From: Isosphaera sp.
Lineage (GTDB): Bacteria; Planctomycetota; Planctomycetia; Gemmatales; Gemmataceae
Length of the DNA: 64,000 nt
Direction of reading: 5' to 3'
NCBI GenBank assembly: GCA_013822345.1
Contig: PNKH01000004.1
Location: 62,001 to 126,000, forward strand
Under the pieces are notes generated by a model. The model had not been told where the DNA came from and did no database searches. It saw only the letters and a list, made by a program, of their open reading frames with translations. Position numbers and translations under genes: made by a program. Positions 47,967 through 56,424 of the stretch are shown in pieces. Within the stretch, counting starts at the first letter, position 1, and every line of letters starts with the position of its first letter.

Positions 47967-48343
47967 CAGGCACAGCCCCGAGCCGTCCCAATACAGCAAC
48001 TTCAGATAGTCGCCGCGCTTGCCCCGGAACATAAACAGGTGTCCGGAAAACGGATCGGCCCGCAGCACTTCCTTTACGTGCGTCGCCAGACTGTCAAATC
48101 CCTTACGCATGTCGGTCGGTCGGCATGCCAGCCACACCTGTGTGCCCAGCGCCAGGTGCATCATGCTGATTGACCGGCGACCGCCAGCACATGCCGCAGC
48201 GCCGCACCGTCAATGTTGGCTGGAACCCTCACCTTAACCCGATTAGGCAGCTCGATCTGGATGACGCCAGCCACACCGCTGCCCCCGTTCGCCTGCACGC
48301 CTGGCTCTCTGGAAGGAGGCCACATTGCCGGCCCGGTAGGCAT
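47967..48343 (-). mobile_element. IS66 remnant (TnpA and TnpB fragments)
   Basis: 'MMHLALGTQVWLACRPTDMRKGFDSLATHVKEVLRADPFSGHLFMFRGKRGDYLKLLYWDGSGLCL' (TnpB, truncated) preceded by 'IQIELPNRVKVRVPANIDGAALRHVLAV' (TnpA C-terminus). Confidence 0.88.
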
Positions 48344-48359
48344 CTACAGGCCCACGGCG

Positions 48360-49205
48360 TCACCCCGGCCGCTTCGTGCAGACGCGGAACCGGATGATCC
48401 CGTCCTTCGCGGCGACTTCTCGCCTCTCGCCGTCCACGCGGAGCAGTGCCCCCGGCACATGGGGGTGCGGCGTCCGCGCCGAGGCCACGTCCGTGATGAA
48501 TTCCACCACGCCGTCCGGGCTCGCGTAGCGATAGATTTGGAGATGGCGTTCGATTCTCTTCAACTCCCAGTTCCAGTCGATCGTGCAGTCCTGCGCCGTC
48601 ATCCGCGGCCAGTACTCCCGGTCGCCTGCCGACTGCGGCGTCGCCCGCCGCCAATATGTGTCGGGCGCCCGCAAGAAGCGGTCGAGGAGTTCCAGAGCCA
48701 AACTCTGACTCTTGACCAGTAGCTCCTCGATGTTCTCGCCGCCGGACAGCGGGAAGGACTCCTGGAGGAGGATGTCCCCGCCGTCCCAGGTGTCGGTGAG
48801 CTTGTGGAGGGTCACGCCGGTCCGCCCCAGCCCTTTCAAGATCACCCACGGCAGCGGCATCGGGCCCGCCCCGAGCGGCAGGAGCGAGGGGTGAATGTTG
48901 ACGGCGTAGCGGATCGACCCGCCGTCCCAGGGCGGGATTTTGTGGGCATAGCCCGCCGAGACGATCGCCTCGCACCCCTGCCGATTTAGCACGTCTAGGT
49001 CGCACGGGAGGGCGGGTGTCGTCTGCACCGGGATGCCCGCTTCGCGGGCCAGCCGGCGCGTGGACCGGGCGAGATCGTCCTCGTGCTCGACGCAGGCCAC
49101 GGAGAACACCTTTACGACCCGGCAGGCTTCGGCGTACAGTAGGTGACGGAAACAGCCGAGAAAGATGTCGGTTCCAAAGAAGGCTACCCGCACGAAGACA
49201 ACCAC
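48360..49205 (-). CDS. Formyltransferase-family protein (Met-tRNA / sugar formyltransferase-like)
   Basis: 'VAFFGTDIFLGCFRHLL...AIVSAGYAHKIPPWDGGSIRYAVNIHPSLLPLGAGPMPLPWVILKGLGRTGVTLHKLTDTWDGGDIL'. Confidence 0.88.
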   Translation of the reverse strand: MVVFVRVAFFGTDIFLGCFRHLLYAEACRVVKVFSVACVEHEDDLARSTRRLAREAGIPVQTTPALPCDLDVLNRQGCEAIVSAGYAHKIPPWDGGSIRYAVNIHPSLLPLGAGPMPLPWVILKGLGRTGVTLHKLTDTWDGGDILLQESFPLSGGENIEELLVKSQSLALELLDRFLRAPDTYWRRATPQSAGDREYWPRMTAQDCTIDWNWELKRIERHLQIYRYASPDGVVEFITDVASARTPHPHVPGALLRVDGERREVAAKDGIIRFRVCTKRPG

Positions 49206-49518
49206 GCATTCTACGTTGATCGAGGACTCGGCGTCTCATTAGCGGATGGCAAGCCGCCGGTCAAGCGGTAAGTGGCCGGGACTGGACCCTTACGGGCAGA
49301 CCGCACCGCAACACGTATGCCTTCGACGAGAGCCTTGAACGCGCCCGCTTGCATTACGATGCAAAAAAGGCTGGAAAACCGCCCGCCTGAGCCGCGCGGA
49401 CCCATCCGGACGTGAAAGTTGTTTCTACATATAGTTGCAGTCGTTGCCCACAGTGCTAATGTCTCCCCGCTATTCTGATACAGGGGACACCGGCCGGTGC
49501 TCGCTGAGGTCACAATCG

Positions 49519-49572
49519 CATAAGAAAAAACAGGCCGGTAGCTATTACTCTTTATACCGGCCTTTTCTTATG
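49519..49572. terminator. Bidirectional hairpin terminator downstream of the gmtX-like gene
   Basis: cataagaaaa(aaca)ggccgg ... ccggccttttcttatg. Confidence 0.75.
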
Positions 49573-49584
49573 TAAGTATAGCCG

Positions 49585-50247
49585 CTACTTGGCAAGCAGT
49601 TTTCTGACGGCATTAGCGAAGCCGACATTGAGGAGTGTGCGTCCCCTTGCGTTGACGATTTCGCCGTGAGGCCCCTCCCGCCAGCCTTCCTGACTGAGAA
49701 ACACGGGCGAGATGGCCTTGCGCAGGGCAGCGATTTCGCTCGCAGTGAGATCGGCCAACGGCGATAGCACCTGCATCACCTGGCCTGCGGGCGTGACGTG
49801 GGTGTTCCCGGGCAGTGTGCGGCGGTCGATGACGACGCTGGCATTGCGTTTAAGCAGATTGACCTCGCCGCGCAGCCGGTTCCGTTCGGCTACGATGCCG
49901 CCGAGCAGGGAACGCAGGGCTGGATCATCGATTCGGCGCAGCAGATCCTCCTCGGCCAGGGACTTAAGCGGCGACGGCTGTTTCTTCGCCGGTTGGCCTG
50001 CGAACGCGCTCCACGCCGCAATCAGGGTGCGGAAATCTTCGGAGGCTTTGTTATAGAGGGCATTCCTCGACATGCCGTGCCGTGCCTCGCTCATGCGACC
50101 GACGGTTGCCAGCGAAAAGTCCCGGCTGCCCAATTGGAGCAATTCCCTGCAGACGACATGGATGATGTCGAGATTACGCTGCTTTTGCGGCCGGGCGCTG
50201 GATTTGAGCCGTTCCAGAACCTGATCGGGAGGGATGGGGGCGCTCAT
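49585..50247 (-). CDS. gmtX: GmtX-like protein of a gamma-mobile-trio module
   Basis: 'LDIIHVVCRELLQLGSRDFSLATVGRMSEARHGMSRNALYNKASEDFRTLIAAWSAFAG'; 4-bp overlap with the upstream recombinase and trio order. Confidence 0.7.
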   Translation of the reverse strand: MSAPIPPDQVLERLKSSARPQKQRNLDIIHVVCRELLQLGSRDFSLATVGRMSEARHGMSRNALYNKASEDFRTLIAAWSAFAGQPAKKQPSPLKSLAEEDLLRRIDDPALRSLLGGIVAERNRLRGEVNLLKRNASVVIDRRTLPGNTHVTPAGQVMQVLSPLADLTASEIAALRKAISPVFLSQEGWREGPHGEIVNARGRTLLNVGFANAVRKLLAK

Positions 50248-52814
50248 TTCACCAGCTCCGGGATGCGGCGCTTGCGAGGGGCCTGGGTGATGTCCGATAC
50301 GCGCATCAGCGGAGCGCGAAGTTCCGTCTCCAGCATGTTGATCATGTCGTCGATGATGCCAATCTCCTCAAGGCTGCGGCCGGCCTCCAGCGTGTCCACG
50401 ACGCGGCGCAGGCCCAGGTCTGGGTTCTCCGGTCTGACCATGGCAGCAAGATGGCGCATGAAACGGTTCCCCAGGCGCAGTTGCTCCGCTTCGGAAAGTG
50501 ACAAGAAGATGGGCTGGAGGCCTTCACGGTAAAGTGCGCTGTCAAGAAACTGGCTCCGGCGGACTATCGCCTTGCCGGGAGATTCATCGGGGTAAAGCTC
50601 GGCGTCAAGGCAAACACCAGCCAGGTGCAGGAGTTCTGACTGCGTATCCTCAAAGGCCATCTGCAAATCCTGCAACGCGCCGGCGGCGACAAGCTGTTGC
50701 GTATCCCTGGCGTTCTCCCGGTCGCGCTCGATAAGCGCCATGCAACGCCGGATTAACCGGTAGGTAGCCGTCAAGTCATTCGCAAGTTGGTCAACCTTCA
50801 CCAGCGACGATTCCCATAGGCGTTCGGTCTTCAAGTAATCGGCTTGTTCGGCAAATACCTGTTGGGCCTGTTCGGCGGCGTACCGGCGCACTTTGAGCCT
50901 GTCCATGGATTCCTCGTGGGCTTTCGCTTCTTTTGCCGCCTCAGCGAGATGATAACTGACGTTGTTGAAATGGGCGCGCAGCGCGTCGATATAGCGGGGC
51001 TCAGTGACAAACCAGCGGCAGCGGACACAGTTGCCAGGCCCGCCAGGAACGGCATCGTAGATATTCTGGTTCGGTTTGTAGTGTTTCTTTAGAAGAGGGC
51101 CACCATTGTAGCATCCCCCGATACGGCTATTGCCTTCAGACGGTGATACGTTGCCACCAACCAGGCACATGCCGTGGTGGCGTGACATCCAGCCAACTGG
51201 ATTCCGGTCTGCGGCAGAGTCCGGTATAGCCGCCTTCACATTGTCTAAGCCGTTGAAGACAGCCCCGCCTGCAATCTGGTCATAGGTGGCTTCCGCAAGA
51301 AAACGCTGTAGAGAATGGGAAGCGCTCGCATCGAGCTTGTCGGATGCCGCGTTCAATGCCTGTGTCATTCGGGCAATACTCGGCTTGGTGTAGTAGAGGG
51401 TCATCATCAGCCGGCTGTGCCCAGCGACCAGCTTGGAGAGCACGACAAGCGGAACCTCTGCATCGAGTGCCAGGCTGGTGAGCAGTGATACGCGCAGGCT
51501 GTGCAAGGGAAAAAGTGTGGAGTACCTATCCGGTTGAATAAACTGTAGCGGCATGCCGTTCGCTAGCTTTTCACCGCGAGCGGAGCATCGCCGCTGCAAT
51601 TCCCCCAGGAGCTTGTACCACAGATGTTGAACGGCGGATGATCGCAGAGGTTTCACATTATCCTTGCCAGATGCCGCTGCATCGCGAAACAGGAAGCAGG
51701 CATCCGGCATCCGGGCGAGTTGCTTCGCCGACTTTGCATGCTCCAGGTGCTTGATTTCAAGCTCAGTCCAAGCCGTTGTCCTCGTAATCGGGTTATATTT
51801 TTCCTGCCAGTTGCGCAGTTTCTCAAGCCAGTAAAGAAGTCTGTCGTGTTGCCAGGGAATGACATAGCCCAGCTCTTCTCCCTCCTTGCAAGATTCCGCG
51901 GTTTTGTTCGTGTTGACATAAAGCCCCGACAGAGTAGTTCCGGTTTCGCGATCCTCGATTCGGCGGAATACTCCGTGTTGGACAGGCCGACGCTGATTGC
52001 CTGAGGCAAGCGGCCCATGATTCATTTCCCAACCGCTGCTGGTATACCGCCAGGTATCGGATTCGCCCGAATCCAACATGCGTACTTGGTAAGTGCGCAA
52101 AGGCAAGGTCAGCTTAACCAGGAGAGCAACGGCGCGGGCTGGAGACCATAGCTCAAGGACTTCCCGTCCCTTCCTCCTTGTCGGGCGCCAAACACAGTCA
52201 GGGTCATTGGTGTCAATGTGTTGCTTGTCTGCCGGGAGCCAGTCGCCGAAGCTCTCTTTTCCACGTGCTATCCACACGATTGCCTCTTGGGCCCAGTGCC
52301 AGTCGCAAAAATGCTGGCCGGGTGCGATAATCTCGCTCATCTCGCGAATAAAACGGTAAGGAAGAGGCGAATGCACGGATTCACTTGGCCGACCGAACTC
52401 ACGCATGGACCTCCAGGGAACTGGGTTGTGATAATCCGTCAACAGGATCGGTTGTCCATGGTCATCAGGCTTGCTGAAGTAGTGTTGCAGCACCCAGTGC
52501 AGAAACGCACGGATGTAGTTGCTGTATCTCAAGCCCTCCATAGACTTTGGACAGGCGGTTTCGTAGAAGTCGGGCACGTGATTCTTTCGTCGTAATAACC
52601 AAGCAGGCTCTGTCGATAATTGTAATGCGTGAAGGTATTCCTCGAAGAACGCCCGCAGGGCCCCGAGGCGTTGGCCGACCCCGACATGCTGTGTGGTCAT
52701 CCATTCCGCGGCGTATCGCCGCCATGTCTCCCATTGCGGCCCGAGGTCGCGTGTAACCCATAATAGCTGCACATCCGCTTTCCTCGGTACCGTTTTATGT
52801 CCGTCGTTGCTCAT
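50244..52814 (-). CDS. gmtZ: GmtZ-like large integrase of a gamma-mobile-trio module
   Basis: 856 aa; 'LHSLRVSLLTSLALDAEVPLVVLSKLVAGHSRLMMTLYYTK' and 'HHGMCLVGGNVSPSEGNSRIGGCYNGGPLLK...GNCVRCRWFVTEPRY'. Confidence 0.75.
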   Translation of the reverse strand: MSNDGHKTVPRKADVQLLWVTRDLGPQWETWRRYAAEWMTTQHVGVGQRLGALRAFFEEYLHALQLSTEPAWLLRRKNHVPDFYETACPKSMEGLRYSNYIRAFLHWVLQHYFSKPDDHGQPILLTDYHNPVPWRSMREFGRPSESVHSPLPYRFIREMSEIIAPGQHFCDWHWAQEAIVWIARGKESFGDWLPADKQHIDTNDPDCVWRPTRRKGREVLELWSPARAVALLVKLTLPLRTYQVRMLDSGESDTWRYTSSGWEMNHGPLASGNQRRPVQHGVFRRIEDRETGTTLSGLYVNTNKTAESCKEGEELGYVIPWQHDRLLYWLEKLRNWQEKYNPITRTTAWTELEIKHLEHAKSAKQLARMPDACFLFRDAAASGKDNVKPLRSSAVQHLWYKLLGELQRRCSARGEKLANGMPLQFIQPDRYSTLFPLHSLRVSLLTSLALDAEVPLVVLSKLVAGHSRLMMTLYYTKPSIARMTQALNAASDKLDASASHSLQRFLAEATYDQIAGGAVFNGLDNVKAAIPDSAADRNPVGWMSRHHGMCLVGGNVSPSEGNSRIGGCYNGGPLLKKHYKPNQNIYDAVPGGPGNCVRCRWFVTEPRYIDALRAHFNNVSYHLAEAAKEAKAHEESMDRLKVRRYAAEQAQQVFAEQADYLKTERLWESSLVKVDQLANDLTATYRLIRRCMALIERDRENARDTQQLVAAGALQDLQMAFEDTQSELLHLAGVCLDAELYPDESPGKAIVRRSQFLDSALYREGLQPIFLSLSEAEQLRLGNRFMRHLAAMVRPENPDLGLRRVVDTLEAGRSLEEIGIIDDMINMLETELRAPLMRVSDITQAPRKRRIPELVK

Positions 52815-54313
52815 ACTGTCCTCATCAGCTTTGGGTGTTCTCCTGATAGCAGCGCGTCGGGATCAATATCTTCGAAGCCGAATGCAAGCAGCCGGGCCAT
52901 ATCGAGCGCTGGCTTCACGGCACGGCCATCTGTCGCGTACAGGTCGAGCGCTACTCCAGCACTGTCCAATGCCTTGGCAACGTCCATTGCGTTTGGCGCG
53001 GTGTAGACGGCCTGCGATGCGAGAGACTTATGATGCAGTGCTTTCCGGCGAAGGATCGGCTCAACGCCTGCTCGCATGAGACGCCGGCCATAGGCATGGC
53101 GATGCGCATGTGGAGTGGTGCCTTGGCTGCGTATTGGATTCAATCCAATGCGCTCGATGGCCCGCGCGTGGGCCTGTTTGTAACCGGTAATGTGGTATAC
53201 GTCTCCGGCAGACGACCCATGCTGGACAATAAAGGCATAGGGATGATGCCTCTCGATCTGCACGATCTGGCGCAGGTAGCGCGTCCACAAATGCAGGAAC
53301 AGGCGGCCGAGTTCGGTGGGGAACCAATATGCCTGCATAAAAAACTTGCCGTCGAGCATCGGATCTTTCCAGCCTGCGCGGCGTATGTCCATTAGGTCGG
53401 TGCGTGGTCGCAGGGCATAGCGGCCACCAAGATACGCTGCCCGGTTGCAGCGGACAGGGTTGCCACGCTCGTCGTTCCAATCATCAGGTGCTTTCCCTTC
53501 TGTCGGATGATGTATGCGTACCATCGCTACGGTCGGATCATTCGGGTCAGGCGCGACGTCATGCACCCAGAGGTGAAAACATTCCGACAAGCGAAATCCT
53601 GCTCCGTGCATCAGTAGGGTGATCAGGCAGTCGCGCAGGTGGAGACGAAGCGCGGGGTCGGAATGTCCTCCGCCGCCACGGCGGGCAAAACCATGAAGCA
53701 ACAGATCGGTGAGGTGTTTTTCCGGGAAAGGAATAGCCTCCTGGTCGTCAGCGAGCTTCGGCGATCGTCGCGCCTGGATACCGCGTCGTCTGCGCGAAGT
53801 GTCACTGTACTCCGACGCACTCCAGGTATAGCCGAGAAACGCCCGACTCCGCCTATGCTCCCAAGCGGCTTGGGCCAGCATCTCATCAAACCGACCGGTT
53901 GTGTGCGGAGGATTGAGTGGTTTGCTGTCGTGTCGCTCGACCAGCCAGTCGGAGAAGTCGCTCAGGCAACCTAACAGCATGCCAGCAGTGCGCCGCCGGG
54001 TGGAGCGCCAATACAGGCCGCTGGGGTCGAGGCCATCTTCTCCGACCGTGCCGGAATGGAGCCGCTGGGCGAAGCCCTGAAACATCGACTCCGGCGTAGC
54101 GAAACAAGCTGCGTTGGCCTTCATATAGGCAAGCAGCAGGTTCACTGCCTGAGCCACTTTGAGCATCCACGCTATGCTGCGGTTCTTGCGATGCCAGAGC
54201 AAGTAATCGATGAGTGATTCCAGGGGTCCGTGATCGGTGAGCAGGATGGGGATTTCGGCAATGGCGCCAGTTCTGTCAGTAATTACTTTCGCGCGTGTCT
54301 GGACAACCTCCAT
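52811..54313 (-). CDS. gmtY: GmtY-like tyrosine recombinase of a gamma-mobile-trio module
   Basis: Catalytic-type motifs 'HGAGFRLSECFHLW', 'TPHAHRHAYGRRLMRAGV', 'LHHKSLASQAVYT'. Confidence 0.78.
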   Translation of the reverse strand: MEVVQTRAKVITDRTGAIAEIPILLTDHGPLESLIDYLLWHRKNRSIAWMLKVAQAVNLLLAYMKANAACFATPESMFQGFAQRLHSGTVGEDGLDPSGLYWRSTRRRTAGMLLGCLSDFSDWLVERHDSKPLNPPHTTGRFDEMLAQAAWEHRRSRAFLGYTWSASEYSDTSRRRRGIQARRSPKLADDQEAIPFPEKHLTDLLLHGFARRGGGGHSDPALRLHLRDCLITLLMHGAGFRLSECFHLWVHDVAPDPNDPTVAMVRIHHPTEGKAPDDWNDERGNPVRCNRAAYLGGRYALRPRTDLMDIRRAGWKDPMLDGKFFMQAYWFPTELGRLFLHLWTRYLRQIVQIERHHPYAFIVQHGSSAGDVYHITGYKQAHARAIERIGLNPIRSQGTTPHAHRHAYGRRLMRAGVEPILRRKALHHKSLASQAVYTAPNAMDVAKALDSAGVALDLYATDGRAVKPALDMARLLAFGFEDIDPDALLSGEHPKLMRTV

Positions 54314-54361
54314 ACCCTCTGCCTGTCAATTGCCGCTTCGCCACATTCCGGGCACCGTCAG

Positions 54362-54408
54362 AGGGGATGCGCTCCCTGCTCTGTGCGGGAGCGACTCGCG
54401 CATCCCCT
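54362..54408. repeat. 11-bp stem hairpin upstream of the gmtY-like gene
   Basis: aggggatgcgc / gcgcatcccct. Confidence 0.6.
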
Positions 54409-54560
54409 TTGCTTGTTTCTTCATCAGCGGAATCCCCCTATCTCATAAGTGTGTATCATGGATAGCTATATCACATTAGTTCGGCAAGGGGAATCTCCTA
54501 TCGGTGAGGCATTACCTCAAGAATTGTGGGAAACTGTTGGATCTGCGCCACTACCTATAA

Positions 54561-54724
54561 GACCACCGGGGCCTTACGGCACGTCAAAAGAGCCCGCTTG
54601 AGCCGGGGCGGAGCGAGCGTGAGCGACCGGGCAAGCTGGCAATGGGGTGGGGGCCCCTGTTCCTGCTTGCCCGGACCGGCGGCGGGGTCACAGTGCCGTA
54701 AATACAAGGCCCAGGTGGTCGGGG
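54561..54724. repeat. ~165-bp foldback element, copy D
   Basis: Terminal inverted repeats (gaccacc.gggcctt.acggcac) and central ccgggcaagc...gcttgcccgg; ~53-bp core identical to copy E. Confidence 0.8.
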
Positions 54725-54944
54725 CTGGCTCATGCTGGGAAGGAGACTGGCTAACGCTCCCACACACACGCAAGGGCGGCCCATTGTCGCCAGACAACCA
54801 AGGTGAGATGGGCTTGCCCGAAACGAGAACATCCCACCTCGCAGGGGCTATAGGTTGATAGGAAAACGCCGCTGGGCCAACCTGCCCGGTCCCCCCGCCG
54901 ATCATGGACCGACGCTTGGATACCGGGCAGGACGGGCCAATTGC

Positions 54945-55217
54945 TCAGTAGTCGTTCGGCAGCAGGACGGTCGTAGCGGACCGGTCGGCCTCCGTAATGA
55001 TCCAGAAACGGCTGTCGCCCTGCCCGTAGGCGGAGAACAACCGGCCCCCGTGTTGGAGCGCCTCGTCATTGGCGAGGGAATCCTCGGGGCACAGGTCGCC
55101 CCAATCGCCGCTGGCGTGACGCTTCAGGGCGGTCAGCACTTCTTCAGTTGCCAGTCGCAAGCTGGCGTTGGCGGTGATGACCGTCTGGCCAAGGGAGAAT
55201 CGGACGGTGCGGGTCAT
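54945..55217 (-). CDS. Small element-encoded protein
   Basis: MTRTVRFSLGQTVITANASLRLATEEVLTALKRHASGDWGDLCPEDSLANDEALQHGGRLFSAYGQGDSRFWIITEADRSATTVLLPNDY. Confidence 0.8.
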   Translation of the reverse strand: MTRTVRFSLGQTVITANASLRLATEEVLTALKRHASGDWGDLCPEDSLANDEALQHGGRLFSAYGQGDSRFWIITEADRSATTVLLPNDY

Positions 55218-56134
55218 GGCTGGCCTCCTTCCCGAATACCCGGTGTGGGTATCTCAGGCTGGAGGCCGTGAAGGAAATCAACCGCTCGTTGCGCGTGGGC
55301 CGCTGCCTGGAAGATGGCCCGCTTGTCCTCCTTCAGGACCTTGAGCCAGTGGTCGAGGTAGGCGGCGTGGTCGTCGCGCGGCTCCGGCGTGATGCCAAGG
55401 TCGCAGCACAGGAATGCGGCCCCGATCTCCGCTACCAGTTCCTCACGGGCATAGCCCTCGTCGCCGAACTTCGTTCGCCCAAAATCCCGGTCAAGGCGTG
55501 AGGGGTGCTTTGTCCAGTGGGTCATCTCGTGGGCCAGCGTCGAGGCATAGCTCTCGGCATCGCGGAACGCAGCGAAGGGCGGCATCTGCACGTAATCGGC
55601 ACCGGGGGCGTAAAAAGCCTGGTTCCCGCCGTGGCGAATGTCGGCTCCGGTGTTGGCGAAGAAACGCTCAGCAGCGTCGTTGCGCAGCGCCGGGTCGAGC
55701 TGCGACTCAGCAACGGCGTAGAAATGCGGCGGAAGCCCGTCGATCTGCTCCACGTTGAAAACGTGGTATTCCTTCATGAAGTAGATGTCCCGCTCCTGCT
55801 CCTCGCCGTCGTCGGTCGTTTCCGTCCTCGTGATGCGGTCGGAGTACACGACGGGCGATCCCTTGGAACCCTTCCTGATGTTCGCGTTGAGTTCCTTGGC
55901 CTGCTTGAAGGTCATCCAGATGGGCGAAGCGAAATGCTGGGTCATCGCCGATGTCCAGAGCATCAGCACGTTGACGCCCTTGTAGGGCTGGCCGCTGGCC
56001 CGCAGGGGCCGGGTGATCGGCCCGGCTGCGTGGGTCGCGTTCCACGGCTGGAGCCAGGGGCGGACGCCTTTTTCGAGGTCCGCGAGAATCCGGTCGGTGA
56101 CGCGGGTGTAGATGTCGCTGCGAACGCTGGTCAT
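55214..56134 (-). CDS. ardC: ArdC-like antirestriction protein (ssDNA-binding domain plus zincin)
   Basis: 'DIYTRVTDRILADLEKGVRPWLQPWN...SGQPYKGVNVLMLW' and 'ASTLAHEMTHWTKHPSRLDRDFG...YAREELVAEIGAAFLCCDLGI'. Confidence 0.93.
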   Translation of the reverse strand: MTSVRSDIYTRVTDRILADLEKGVRPWLQPWNATHAAGPITRPLRASGQPYKGVNVLMLWTSAMTQHFASPIWMTFKQAKELNANIRKGSKGSPVVYSDRITRTETTDDGEEQERDIYFMKEYHVFNVEQIDGLPPHFYAVAESQLDPALRNDAAERFFANTGADIRHGGNQAFYAPGADYVQMPPFAAFRDAESYASTLAHEMTHWTKHPSRLDRDFGRTKFGDEGYAREELVAEIGAAFLCCDLGITPEPRDDHAAYLDHWLKVLKEDKRAIFQAAAHAQRAVDFLHGLQPEIPTPGIREGGQP

Positions 56135-56370
56135 ACCGCCCTCCGATCGTCAGCCGGTTCCAGGGGCGGCGACAGCAGGTCATAAGGGTTGTCGCTGAAG
56201 AGGGTGGCGAACGGCACCAGCTCGAACTCTTCGCCGCGACGGTTGACGGCGCAGATCACGTAGACCGGTTTGCCCGTCGCCAGCTCCTGGCATTCGAGAA
56301 GGCAGGCCGCACCGTCGTCAAACGCGCGGTGCAAGGTGTTGAAATTGTCTTTGTGGGGTTGCGGTATCAT
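56131..56370 (-). CDS. Small conserved plasmid-type protein
   Basis: 'NFNTLHRAFDDGAACLLECQELATGKPVYVICAVNRRGEEFELVPFATLF'. Confidence 0.8.
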   Translation of the reverse strand: MIPQPHKDNFNTLHRAFDDGAACLLECQELATGKPVYVICAVNRRGEEFELVPFATLFSDNPYDLLSPPLEPADDRRAV

Positions 56371-56424
56371 GATGGATTCCTTTCCAAAGAGAACGGCGGG
56401 CGTTTCCGCCCGCCGCGATGTGGA

